Shown here: in pieces, positions 19,568-29,217 of the stretch
Layout: each line of letters begins with the position of its first letter
How positions within the stretch are numbered: position 1 is the stretch's first letter
Assembly: GCA_964036045.1 (NCBI GenBank)
Contig: OZ038380.1
Location: 164,927,872-164,991,871, forward strand
Direction: 5' to 3'
Source of the DNA: Eutreptiella sp. 'Long Island Sound 2002'
Taxonomy: Eukaryota; Euglenozoa; Euglenophyceae; Eutreptiales; Eutreptiaceae
DNA: 64,000 nt
Notes under the pieces: model-generated
Database searches by the model: none
The model's input: only the letters and a program-made list of their open reading frames with translations
What the model was told of the DNA's origin: nothing
Program-made: the position numbers and the translations under genes

Positions 19568-20298
19568 GGCGGCTCCAAAGAGGAGGACTTGGTTTTCTGG
19601 ATCCTCGTTAAAATCGGGGATGAAGTTTTTCGAGCGGTGCTTGACACCGGTGCAACACTTTCCATAGTGGCCCGGCGCCTGTTAAGGACTTTCAAGAAAA
19701 CTAAGACCGTGGCCATAAGAGTAGGGGATGGGCGTACCATCCATTCCTTCGGGGGGGGGTCGATGTGACTATATGCCTGGGCAACGAAACCGTGACCCAA
19801 CACTGCAGAGTGCTGGACACCGACGCCTTGGACATCGTCATTGGTACAGACTTCCTACAAAGAAACCCCCAGGTAAAAATGCGGTCTCTCCAGCGCCCCT
19901 ATTCGTTGCACTGCGACTTTGGCAGTGGGCTGTTCTCTGTATCTTTGGAGCTGTCAGGACGAAAAGAGTCTGGGCTGCGCTACGCATCCACGACTAACTA
20001 TCGTACTGAAAACTACCAATTGGCCCGTCACGTTCTTGAAAATGGACTGGCGGCCCTTCAGGTAAACCTGGATGAGATCCAGGTGGAATTGTTTGCGAGC
20101 CAACAACAGCACATCATGCAGTTGTACTGCTCGAAACAATTGAACAATGCTTTCCGTTTCTTCTGGAAAGCAATGGGCCTAGCGTATGCTAACCCTCCCT
20201 TCTCCCTGCTCGCGAAGGTTCTAACCAAAATCGCTTATGAGGGAGGAAGGGTTGTCATGTGCACCCCTGACTGGGGCTGCTCTGGTGAACATGCCGAC
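19565..20298 (+). pseudogene. Pol N-terminus (protease, start of Dam-like domain), element A1, truncated
   Basis: The aspartic protease active site LDTGATLS is visible near 19639, in a frame directly following the gag stop. A 9-G run at 19751-19759, one G longer than in A2, shifts the frame; the protein continues from 19765 with VIGTDFL and the conserved DYQL/NYQLARHVLENGL segment. The Dam-like domain follows (QVELFAS, then AYANPPFSLLAKVLTKIA, then CTPDWG). The element stops abruptly after GEHA at about 20298, where A2 continues with YWRRML. No RT, integrase or 3' LTR follows, so this copy was deleted or recombined here. Confidence 0.85.
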
Positions 20299-21335
20299 GC
20301 GTTCCCGTGGGGGGCCTGGCCACGGGACGCTGCGGTGGACACGCGCAAGCAAGCAGGCAGGCAAGGCACTGCGCTCACAGGGGCATCATTACGCTCGTGT
20401 CAAAGCGTTTCAGGATCCTTGCCACTCTGAAACAAGGGAACAAAGGTCTGTACAGCAACACATCCGGATATGTACACATGGGGTTAAGACTGGACTGGGG
20501 TAAGGGCATTACAGGACAATAGACACTCAGTCCCAACTCATATCCCAGTCCCAGGTCCGACCCTTTCAGTGGCTGGTGGGGGCGGGGGCTCAAACACAAC
20601 CCATGCCCTGCTCAGTCCGCACCCTGAAACCCTGCCAATATGGGTGGTGTCCCGTCCAGCCACAGGCTAGTTCCTGGAAACCAAGGGGCTCCAAGGCCAA
20701 CTGACAGTGGCTCCCCGTGCTCCCTTAACAGCTTGTCCCAACTCACCTTTGAGCCGGAGATAAGGCCCCGCCATTATCCCCTAGGAGTTGGAAGCTGAAA
20801 ACGGGCTGTTTCAGCCCAAACTGATATTAGCTCCGAAAACTCCAAAATACATCTCCACGCCGGCTAGGAGATCGGATCCGCCATTCCATATGCCATCCAC
20901 TGAGAGTCCAACGGAGACTCTCATGTCCTTGGCTCTCAAAGATCTCCATGCCACTCGGCGTGGTGACAATCCAAATTGGGTCCACAACTGCCAAAATGGC
21001 AAAATCGGTCGTCTCGGTCGACCGTCCACGGTAGGAAACCTTGGCAATATTGACGCACCAAGCCTTGATTCACAACCCTTGATATCCGCTTTGGTCCCAT
21101 GCCCTGGGTTATGGCTTGCTGCCACACTGGCTGCTTGCTGTTCATCGAGGGAATGAACACGCGGATGGGGCAGAAAGCAGAATGCGGTGCAAAGGGGGAG
21201 ATCATGGATCACACCAAAAGTTGAATAACTCCGGATGAGCCAGAGGCGCAAATACGAAACTCAATGGCGTTCAACCTTTGGTCAATTGCTACAATATTCG
21301 CCCTTCCCTCCCGGCTAGATCCCGTGCCCCATGGA
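20299..21335. other. Unassigned segment between A1 and the antisense B' copy
   Basis: About 1 kb with only short frames and no recognised domain, repeat unit or similarity to the other elements here. It begins exactly where A1 loses similarity to A2 and ends about where the antisense family-B protease start loses similarity to B. It may be host sequence or an older unrecognised element. Confidence 0.4.
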
Positions 21336-22203
21336 GATAGGGTAATTCCAATACCCCCAGGTATTCACGTCCCCCTAGTCGGATACGTACCCAAAACACC
21401 AGGTCTTGGGTGCCACCGGAGCGTCCCTGTCAGAACTCCGCGGGACAGGTCACCTCAAACCCCTTGTTCCGCAGCTTGCGGGCCATCCTCATGAAACGGC
21501 TTCTCTTCTTAGCGTTGCCGTCATCACCACCTTCGTGCTCCCGCTTGGCCCCTTGTTCTTTCTGGGCCTGCGTCTGTGAGCGTGTGGTAGGACCAGACTG
21601 CCCTCCAGAGGGCTCGGAGTTCCCCCCTGGATTAGGGTTGGGGTTGCCTCCGTTCTTGTCGGTGTTCTTGTTGTCCTTGTCTGGCTGGCGGTTAGCGCCT
21701 CCTCCTCGTCCACCTTAACTCTTGTCTTGCCCTTGTCCACGTCCTTTCGACTTGCCCTTGCCGGAGTCGTTGCCTTTGCCTTTGCCACCGCCCTTGCCAC
21801 CGCCTTTGCCTGAGCCTTTGTCCGGATCCTCACCCTTAAGCTTCGCCGATGGGCGTTGCTTGTGGTAGCACTCATCCTCGTAGTGCTTCCCCTTTCCACA
21901 GAAGGCACACGTGATGGTGCACCTGTAATGATCCGGCAGCTTCGCTTTGGCGCCGGTGTTCTTCTCCTGCCGCTTCCCTTGGACTACGAAGCAGTCTCGC
22001 TGCTCGCAGTCAGGGGCGTGCTGCAGGTGTCCCTGCTCGTCTCTGACATCACACCAAAAGAGCTCCTTGACGTTTTCCATGATACGGGCGTGGGCGTGTT
22101 TGGGGGTAGTCCCCTGCCCCGGTCTGGATCCTTGGTACCCTTTGCCATGGCTTCCAGAGCCTCCACCTTCAGGACGGTAGTTGTTCAGGTGCTGGTCGCT
22201 TTC
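21335..22203 (-). pseudogene. Antisense family-B copy B', gag C-terminus and gag-pol boundary
   Basis: Read on the minus strand, this matches B at about 57385-58215: the ESDQHLNNYRP segment, a CX2CX4HX4C knuckle (CAFCGKGKHYEDEC), a Gly/Lys/Asp-rich repeat tail, the TGA at the gag end (followed by CAG here, CGG in B), and the first codons of pol. Frameshifts in the Gly/Lys-rich part break it. Similarity to B stops near 21335. The upstream half of the same gag lies at 46897-48176, on the far side of element C; the join across C is collinear with B. Confidence 0.85.
22200..22203 (+). repeat. 4-bp target-site duplication TTTC of element C (left)
   Basis: TTTC precedes the LTR start here and follows the 3' LTR at 46893-46896. 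The empty site, reconstructed from family B at about 57385, has the matching length. Confidence 0.7.
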
Positions 22204-24561
22204 TGAAGCCGGTTCGGACCCCCGTGGCCATCTTGGGGTCACTTGGGGTGTGTATCTATGTGCCGGCAAGCCGCCATTGGCTGATATCATACTCTCCCAT
22301 CCACCTGAACTAACCCGATGTGATAGTGTGATAGGTTAGGCCATTCCGGCTACGAGCGGCCATATTCAGTACTGAGGCGCCGCCAGCGGATATTTATATA
22401 TCAGAATATCAGGAATCAACAGGGTTTTATTATCATGATGTTTCCGTAATTTTTCAGCCTTTCGTTCTGATGGTCAATGTATCGGCGACCGTCAGTTGGC
22501 TCGCGATTTTGCGTTAACCGATTGGTTAACTGTTATTTCCAGATATTTGGGCGGATATTCCGTTGAAGGGTCAGATTTCATCAGCAAAGGGTTCGTTGCT
22601 TCCGCAATTCTCTAAATAAGCACTCGAAATTTTAATCAGAATTTTTCGCGATGTCGAAATCGGATTTTCGACTTCGACATCGCCGCACTTGATTTGGACT
22701 TCTTCGAGTGGTCAAACTCCTTTCCCTATGCCCGAGTCAGGTTTCCCTTATACTTGCCAGCCATTTGACTTGGAGATATAAAGGAAAACAAAAATGAATC
22801 GTGGGACCACTTTGAAGAACCATATCTACGCGCGAGTGTGAGGAAAGAGAATAAGGAAGGTTGGGTTGCAAACGCCTTGGTCTCAGCTTAATTTAGGAAG
22901 CATCAAACGCCTTTGGTGTGTACACATGCCCGATATAGCAAGGGATAATGGTCAAGAGGGTATAAAGTGATGTATAACTCTTGGACCGTGCAACCGAACA
23001 TTTTATTGTGACTTTCGAGTGTACCGCATGAGTGTTGGGGTTGCATAGATACTTTCCTTGGGTTCCCACGCATTTTTAACGTGAAGTTATGTCCATGGAG
23101 GGACATGACATATCATGGTGGGAGCCACTTTTGAGGGTATGTTTTATATGCATGGTATATGTTTTGATATGCTCACGCCCATGTTATATATCTTCGTGTG
23201 GCCGAAGAGATTGGGAGCCATACGTGACAAGGGTTTTGCCCATGTCTCAATTGTGGAATTCAAAGCGCTAGACCAAGTCTACCGCTTATGTATTGCTCAT
23301 GGTATGTTTGGCAAAGAGATCCATGAGTGCACTCCCATTTTCATGGGGCATGTAGATATGGGTGGCGAAGGTATCTCCATGCGCCTGATTGGGGATCCAA
23401 GTGGGGGAATTGTTCGCAAATGGTTCCAATCATTTGTGTATTGAACCATGAGCGGATATCATGGGTGAGCATAGAGATATACTATCATGACAACTTTGTA
23501 TTTGGTCATATTTTCATGTTTTTGACCTCAATTTGTGCTCATTTTTGCGTTTTGTGTACTTACCTGGTCAGCAAACAGCAAGAAGCCTATGGAGAGTCGA
23601 ACAATGGTATGTTGTTCATATGTTGGCATATGCTTTGGAGTTGAACACCACCATATGCCGGATCGAGTACTCCATTTGGCTTGGCGCACGAGAGATTACA
23701 AGAATTGGTCTCAAAATCATGGGCTGACTTGGGCAGTGCGTGGCGCCCATATCTGAAGGGGTTTCGAGGGTAAAATGGGGATGTACATGGGCATTGGTCT
23801 TTGGTCTCTATCCTCCATGAATACTAGACTTCGATTCCATGCATGCTTTGAGCCTTCGGATAAGTAGTAACTTCAATTTTGAGCTTATATTTGATATATG
23901 GCCAATATGGTGTGAATTGGCAGTTTTTTGACATGTTATGAGTTCAAACTCATAGGTCATTTCTCTAAGCCCATTCGACTCCAAGTCCAACCAAGGTTAT
24001 GTCAGGGTAGGGCATGGTCCTGAGTGCCACTCTAGGCCATGACACGCCACCTCCCCTATTGGGCTAGGATTTATAGGCTTGGGAGTGAACACATTTTTGG
24101 GGTTTATGTAGTGACTTGTGACACATGGCATTCAGCCATCTCATTTGACCTGGTTCAGGGCAATATGTTGGTGAGTCAAGGGAAGGTCTTGAGTCCAGGG
24201 AATGAGGGGTTTATGGCTGTGAATGTGTATGTTTACCTCTTTCCCCAACTTTGCTTTATTTGTGTTCATATGCCAATTTCAGGGCTTTCTTCCTTGGTGC
24301 AATTCTTGTACATGCCCGCCACCGTGGGAATACCGGTGTGCTGAACGAAAGCCCGCAGCCTGATTTGGATTGTGAATTGGGTTATTGCTGTATTTGTGGG
24401 ATCTGGTTGCCATTCAGGGTTGAAGGAGGATTTTATTTTCTATATTTTTGGATTTGGAACCTTGGATTTTGAGCAATGCAATCGCTGATCAGGAGCAAAT
24501 CGGCAGGGGTTACAGGCGGAAGGGGCACAGCGGGGGCTGGTCCTGGTAGGGACCTTCTTTA
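22204..24561 (+). repeat. 5' LTR of element C (2358 bp)
   Basis: It starts TGAAGCCGG and ends CTTCTTTA just before the primer-binding site. It matches 44590-46892 almost base for base. The main difference is 54 extra bases at 22390-22443 here. A TATAAA lies at 22961-22966 (AATAAA in the 3' LTR). Small frames in the LTR occur in both copies but look like chance. Confidence 0.92.
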
Positions 24562-24579
24562 TGGTAGCAGAGGCTTACC
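24562..24579 (+). other. Primer-binding site of element C
   Basis: TGGTAGCAGAGGCTTACC directly follows the LTR. The TGG start pairs with the tRNA CCA end; the core is shared with elements A and B, so all three probably use the same tRNA, likely initiator Met (inferred). Confidence 0.75.
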
Positions 24580-24781
24580 TGCTGCCCCTACCAACCGCCG
24601 ACCCGGGGACTTGGGCCCTCATGAGCCCTGCCCAAGTACGCCCCGGGTGCGTATTGTGGACTCGGTGGAGACCACGCCGGAGATTAGAGCCATAGAAGAA
24701 CCGAGACGTTCAAGAGCATGGCGAACTCCGGAAGTTGAAGCCCGAAGAGAAGTACGACATTCGGGAAGAGGAGGACGTGAC

Positions 24782-27583
24782 ATGGAGGACCTGGTCTCCA
24801 TGTGCGAGCGTCGCTGCCAAAAGGCATGCAACCTCCGCTCCGCCGCGGAGGACTCTGATGAGGATTGCCATTCAGGCAGCAGTGGAGGACGGGCCCGGCG
24901 CTACCGAAAGCGCGGGTCACCCAAGCCCGCGGCAGGGGACGCCGGGGCTATGGATACGGATCCCAGCCCGGTCAGGCTGTGGGACTCCGAGCACTCCGAG
25001 GGCTATCGGACAGCTTATGAGCCACCCTCGGAGTCCGAGGAGACGGCCAGACCGCCCACAAGGGCGAATACGGCCCCCGAGCCCGCCCTGCAGCACGACG
25101 CCGAGGGCTTGGAGAGGCCAGCCAGGGCCCGGACGGCACCTGTGCCCCGGCACACGGGACCAGAGACGGACGCCATAGGCGATACGCCCATGGGCGAGGA
25201 GTCTGATGTGCCGGTAACCGCGGGTTGCGCTGAATCCGGCGGAAAGCACGCTGCGTGCCACTGCGAGCACATGTCCTTCCTCATGGGCAAGTACCCGAAG
25301 ATGGGGATGGACACCATCGTGCATCGCCTTGACCGCCTGGACAACGCCAAGGACGGTCTAGAGGAGGACGTCGCGGGGATTCTGGACGACCAGTCGGCCG
25401 CGGAGAACCACATGGAGGAGCTGCGAGCGGATCAGGCCCGGTACCGGGAGAGTCTGGAGCTGGTCCCTGCAGAAGCAGCAGCAAGTGGTGGACAGCCTCC
25501 TCCACTTAGTGGAGGACATGTCAGGACGCCTGAGAAGGCTAGAGGAGCAACAGCCCTCGCCTCGGGTCCGGAGCTCCCGGCAAAGCCGGCCGCGGTAGAG
25601 CTGGTGGAGCGGGTTAAGACCCTCAGGAGCGCCATCGAGGAACCCATGGGCGGCCCTGCAGAGGCACCATACGCGCCTCCGCGTGTTGACCCGGGTGCGC
25701 TGCCGTTTGTTCCCATGTTCAGCGAATCCACAATGCTCGGGGAACATACGGCACCGGCTGGGTCCATGCGGGAAGGGCACGTAACCACGGATCCGAGGAG
25801 CCTGACGGTGCAGATGTCCCATGCCGCCCAGGATGTACCGATCACGACGAATATGGTAGTCTATGCGGAAGAGAAGATCGAGATCCAGAACCAGACCATG
25901 CAGGGGCGAACCATGGGAAGCGCCGACGGACATGGTCGAGGCCATCCAAGCGGAAACCTGTGGGCGAAGGACCCCTATACGGGGATATGGACGGCCGACG
26001 GAGCAAGTCCTTCCCGCATTCCAAACCCCATGGGTTCAGGCCCAACTGGACCGCACTCCATGGAGGAGAGGGATGTACGGGGAGTGTACTCAAACCCCCC
26101 GGCCACAGGTGGGATCCGTCTCGGTGGAGTGGTGGCTGGAGACGTCGGAGACGCCATCAGGATTGACGACCTCAGGGGAATCAAAATCCCCTATTACGAC
26201 GGGAACCCGTCCAACCTGGATGAATTCATCCTGGACTGGGAGGATTTCGCCGAGGAGGTCGTCGGCGAGATGCGGGGAGCGCCGCGGGACAAGTGGGTAT
26301 GCCGGACATTCCCACACCGGCTGGCGCAGGACCTGAAGGAGGAGCTGCGGGATCAGATCCGGGAAGGACTGATCCCTACGGAGCAGGCCTGCCTCCAGTG
26401 GTTGGAGGATGAGGAGCGGGTGGACGCTCCGAATCAGAAGCTGGAGGACCTGTGGTCCATCCCACTGCCGCTGGACCGCGGTGAGGTGCGGGTCCGGGAG
26501 TGGAACCGGTATCTGCGGAAGTACCGCAGATGCCTCAAGTTGGTGGAAGACTGGAACGAGGCCAGTGAGATCCGCCACTTGCTGAAGGACGTCCTCCCGG
26601 GCAACTGGAAGAGGAGAGTGGAGGACGAGGTAAAGAAGAGGGCCAAGAAGCGGGTGGCGGTGAGGATTATGGCGGCGGAGGATACCCATGCGGGTATCAT
26701 GGAGTTCTTCAGGAGGAACCTGGGCGAGCCCAACCGGATGTTGGGACTGAAGAACGCCGTGTACGTGGAGGTATTTGGAGACTCCATGGGGCAAAGGTTG
26801 CTGCGCCTCAACAACGTGGAGTGGAGGCGCGGGGAGCCACTGAGGATGCAGGTCATCTTCGCCCGCATGAGCCTGGACGAGATCGTGAAGTACATCACGG
26901 TGGAGTTGAAGCTCAATGCGAAGAACGAGGCCCACGTACAGGATCGACACGGTCATGGACAACGAGGCCACCGAGAAGACCGCCATCATCGGGAGATCCA
27001 GGAGGACACGGCCAACTCCGCGGAGGATGGTAGTGGAAGTGGCCAAGACCACTGGTCCCGGGAGGATCACGAGGAGGCCCATTTCTTCGCGTTTGTGGCG
27101 CACAACGTGAAGAACAATGGGCAGGATCGGTCCAGATGGAGCCGGGCGGGACCAAGGGGCAAAGAGCCAAGGAGGATCGGGAGCCCACCGCTCTCATTCC
27201 GGGAGTACAGGTCGCAGCATGACGGGTGCTGGGTCTGTTATGGCAAGGGAAACAACCATGCACACGACCACCGTCAGTGCAAGGTGTATGAGGCGGACAA
27301 GAAGGCCTACTTCGCAGCCCACCCCGAGAAGAAGCCCAAGGAGCAGCGGATTTCCGACTGGAAGGCGAAGGGCGGAGACGGGGGAAAAGGCCAAGGCAAA
27401 GGCCAGGGAAAAGGCGGAGGTAGAGGCTATGGTGGTGGACCTGGCCAAGACCGACGACTGAGGTCGATCGAGGAAGTTGCTGAGGACATGTTGAGGACGT
27501 TGGAGGAACTTAAGGCCCAGCAACGTGGAGGACAAAGTCCTGGCGGATCGCAGCCGGAAGGGGCTGCGGGAAGCCAAGTCTAG
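24782..27583 (+). CDS. Gag polyprotein, element C
   Basis: The frame is open from 24476, inside the LTR, but the first Met after the primer-binding site is at 24782, chosen here as start. The protein is about 933 residues. The N-terminal half is acidic and Pro/Arg-rich with a coiled-coil-like stretch (MDTIVHRLDRLDNAKDGLEE). The second half has a capsid-like domain starting at about 26170 (IKIPYYDGNPSNLDEFILDW, a common Ty3 capsid opening) with many Trp, Leu and Glu helices. Near the C-terminus is a Cys/His cluster (CWVCYGKGNNHAHDHRQC), a variant knuckle, then a Lys/Gly-rich stretch. It stops at TAG 27581-27583, in frame with the protease region. Confidence 0.85.
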   Translation: MEDLVSMCERRCQKACNLRSAAEDSDEDCHSGSSGGRARRYRKRGSPKPAAGDAGAMDTDPSPVRLWDSEHSEGYRTAYEPPSESEETARPPTRANTAPEPALQHDAEGLERPARARTAPVPRHTGPETDAIGDTPMGEESDVPVTAGCAESGGKHAACHCEHMSFLMGKYPKMGMDTIVHRLDRLDNAKDGLEEDVAGILDDQSAAENHMEELRADQARYRESLELVPAEAAASGGQPPPLSGGHVRTPEKARGATALASGPELPAKPAAVELVERVKTLRSAIEEPMGGPAEAPYAPPRVDPGALPFVPMFSESTMLGEHTAPAGSMREGHVTTDPRSLTVQMSHAAQDVPITTNMVVYAEEKIEIQNQTMQGRTMGSADGHGRGHPSGNLWAKDPYTGIWTADGASPSRIPNPMGSGPTGPHSMEERDVRGVYSNPPATGGIRLGGVVAGDVGDAIRIDDLRGIKIPYYDGNPSNLDEFILDWEDFAEEVVGEMRGAPRDKWVCRTFPHRLAQDLKEELRDQIREGLIPTEQACLQWLEDEERVDAPNQKLEDLWSIPLPLDRGEVRVREWNRYLRKYRRCLKLVEDWNEASEIRHLLKDVLPGNWKRRVEDEVKKRAKKRVAVRIMAAEDTHAGIMEFFRRNLGEPNRMLGLKNAVYVEVFGDSMGQRLLRLNNVEWRRGEPLRMQVIFARMSLDEIVKYITVELKLNAKNEAHVQDRHGHGQRGHREDRHHREIQEDTANSAEDGSGSGQDHWSREDHEEAHFFAFVAHNVKNNGQDRSRWSRAGPRGKEPRRIGSPPLSFREYRSQHDGCWVCYGKGNNHAHDHRQCKVYEADKKAYFAAHPEKKPKEQRISDWKAKGGDGGKGQGKGQGKGGGRGYGGGPGQDRRLRSIEEVAEDMLRTLEELKAQQRGGQSPGGSQPEGAAGSQV

Positions 27584-27586
27584 AGG
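27581..27586 (+). promoter_or_regulatory. Gag-pol boundary stop UAG-AGG, element C
   Basis: The gag frame continues without a second stop from 27584 to the insertion at 27968 and, once that insertion is removed, into the protease DTGA motif. One stop therefore separates gag and pol, as in families A and B. Confidence 0.5.
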
Positions 27587-27967
27587 AGCCCCCACGGGAG
27601 TGGGACCTCGGAGGTCTCTCCTCCGAAAATCAGTGGAATCCCAGAGAAAGCGAAGGCACATCAGGTGCCGAAGAAGGCTCCAGAAGGGCCAAAACCACTG
27701 AGTTTCGCCACTCCCAACCCCTGGAGCGCCCTGCCAAGAGAAGTACATGTGGGTACGGGACGTGGCAAGAAGGAAGGAGCAACCCCGGAGAGCCCCGTGG
27801 ACGGGCAGGACCAACCCAAGATCTACACCATCCGTGACCATACCCTTGAGGTCCTGATGCACCCGGACGTGCTAGAGTTGCATGCCGTGAGAGTCGTCCA
27901 TACACCTCATGGCGACGAGCGGCAGTTGCACTTGAAAGTGCGAGTACGGTGCGGACGAGAGGAGAAG

Positions 27968-28727
27968 CACCTATGATTTTAGCAGCTGTTTTTTCCCAAA
28001 ATTCAAAAAGTCAGCAAAAAGGGGTTTTTCGCGGGAAATGACCAATTTTTTTGGTTTCTACGCCCCCAAAATAGGGGGGGGGGTCCACCTACCCGAATTT
28101 TGTCCAAAAAAATTAAAAACCCTGAAATTTGGCCTATTTTGGGGTATTTTTGCCTGCTCTGGGCTGGTCCTGCAGAACAGTGCTACACACCAGTGTACCT
28201 GCCTATAGAGGATTTTCGACAGAAATTCCAATTTTCTTTGGATTCTCTGGCCCCAAAATAGGGATGGGGGGGTTCCTCCCACCCGAGCTTTCTCCCAAAC
28301 CATCAAAAACCCTGGAATTCGGCCTATTTTGGAGTATTTTTGTCTGCTCTGGGTTGGTGCAGCAGAACAGTGCTGCACACCGGTGTACCTGTATAGTATA
28401 ATATAGGCACGAAAAAACATGAAAATAGGTTTTGTACCCAAAAAGACCAAAAGTAACCTTTTGTTTTAATTATACCCCGAATAGCAGGGGGGGGGGGTTC
28501 GTCCTACCCCATTGTTCCCCAAAAATAACAACCTAAGCCCCAAACATGTGTGTGTACGGTGATAGGCACGCAAAAGCCTACCTATGAACCATATGGAAAC
28601 GGACCACAAACGGTGCAAAATAGGGCCAAAAACACCTCAAATGTTCATCGCTCATCCCATTCTTATGCACATACTATCATATTTTATGTAGTTCTTTGGC
28701 GTATTTCGCTTTTTTGCAACGAGCACC
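27968..28727. mobile_element. MITE-like insertion in element C pol, related to the 8.8-kb DNA transposon
   Basis: The left end CACCTATGATTTTA...CCCAAAATT matches the terminal repeat of the transposon at 33432. Inside are two roughly 190-bp tandem copies (about 28060-28390) with GGCCTATTTTGG and a G-run next to CCCCAAAATAGG, the same motif as the subterminal repeats at 41100-42230. The right end is not a recognisable inverted repeat, so it is probably deleted. Removing 27968-28727 rejoins the pol frame (GAG AAG then CTC CAA TCG) into the protease. No coding capacity. Confidence 0.65.
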
Positions 28728-29202
28728 CTCCAATCGGGAGGGGGGCTGGTTCAACTGGTGGTGGATGTGTTGGTGGATACGGGTGCCCAGGTGAGCCTGG
28801 TCCGGAGAGGGTTGTTCAAGGAGGAATTCCTGCAGCCCAGCCGGAGACCGGTCTGCCTGAAGGTCGCCAATGGAGAGATCATGGGTGGTGGCACCCATGA
28901 GGCCACTATCAGTATGGAATTCTGGGAACATGAGCGCTTGAACCGCCCTGATCAGGCGAAGAGAAGCACTCTATCCGGGACCTTCTATGTGGCCGACATC
29001 ACAGATTGGGATATGATCATGGGGTATGACTTCATGGTGGCAAACGCCATTGGAGCCCTTCCCCATCGTGCAACGCTGGTCCGGGAGGACGATGAATGCC
29101 TCACATGGCTGTCCACGGACTATGCATGCGGCTCATCCCAATGGAATGCTGAGGAAGAGGATCGGATCGTCCAAGCGGTGCAAGCTGTGGGTGCCAAGTC
29201 CA

Positions 29203-29217
29203 GAGGAGACCGTGGAG
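29203..29217 (+). repeat. 15-bp target-site duplication (left) of the 212-bp-monomer retroposon
   Basis: GAGGAGACCGTGGAG occurs here and at 31119-31133. Deleting one copy and the insert gives a continuous pol frame (SRGDRGVQLTEYG). Confidence 0.92.

Noticed and set aside
28700-28730. Right inverted repeat of the MITE-like insertion
   Set aside because: The sequence before the rejoined frame does not complement CACCTATGATT; only the left end is recognisable.
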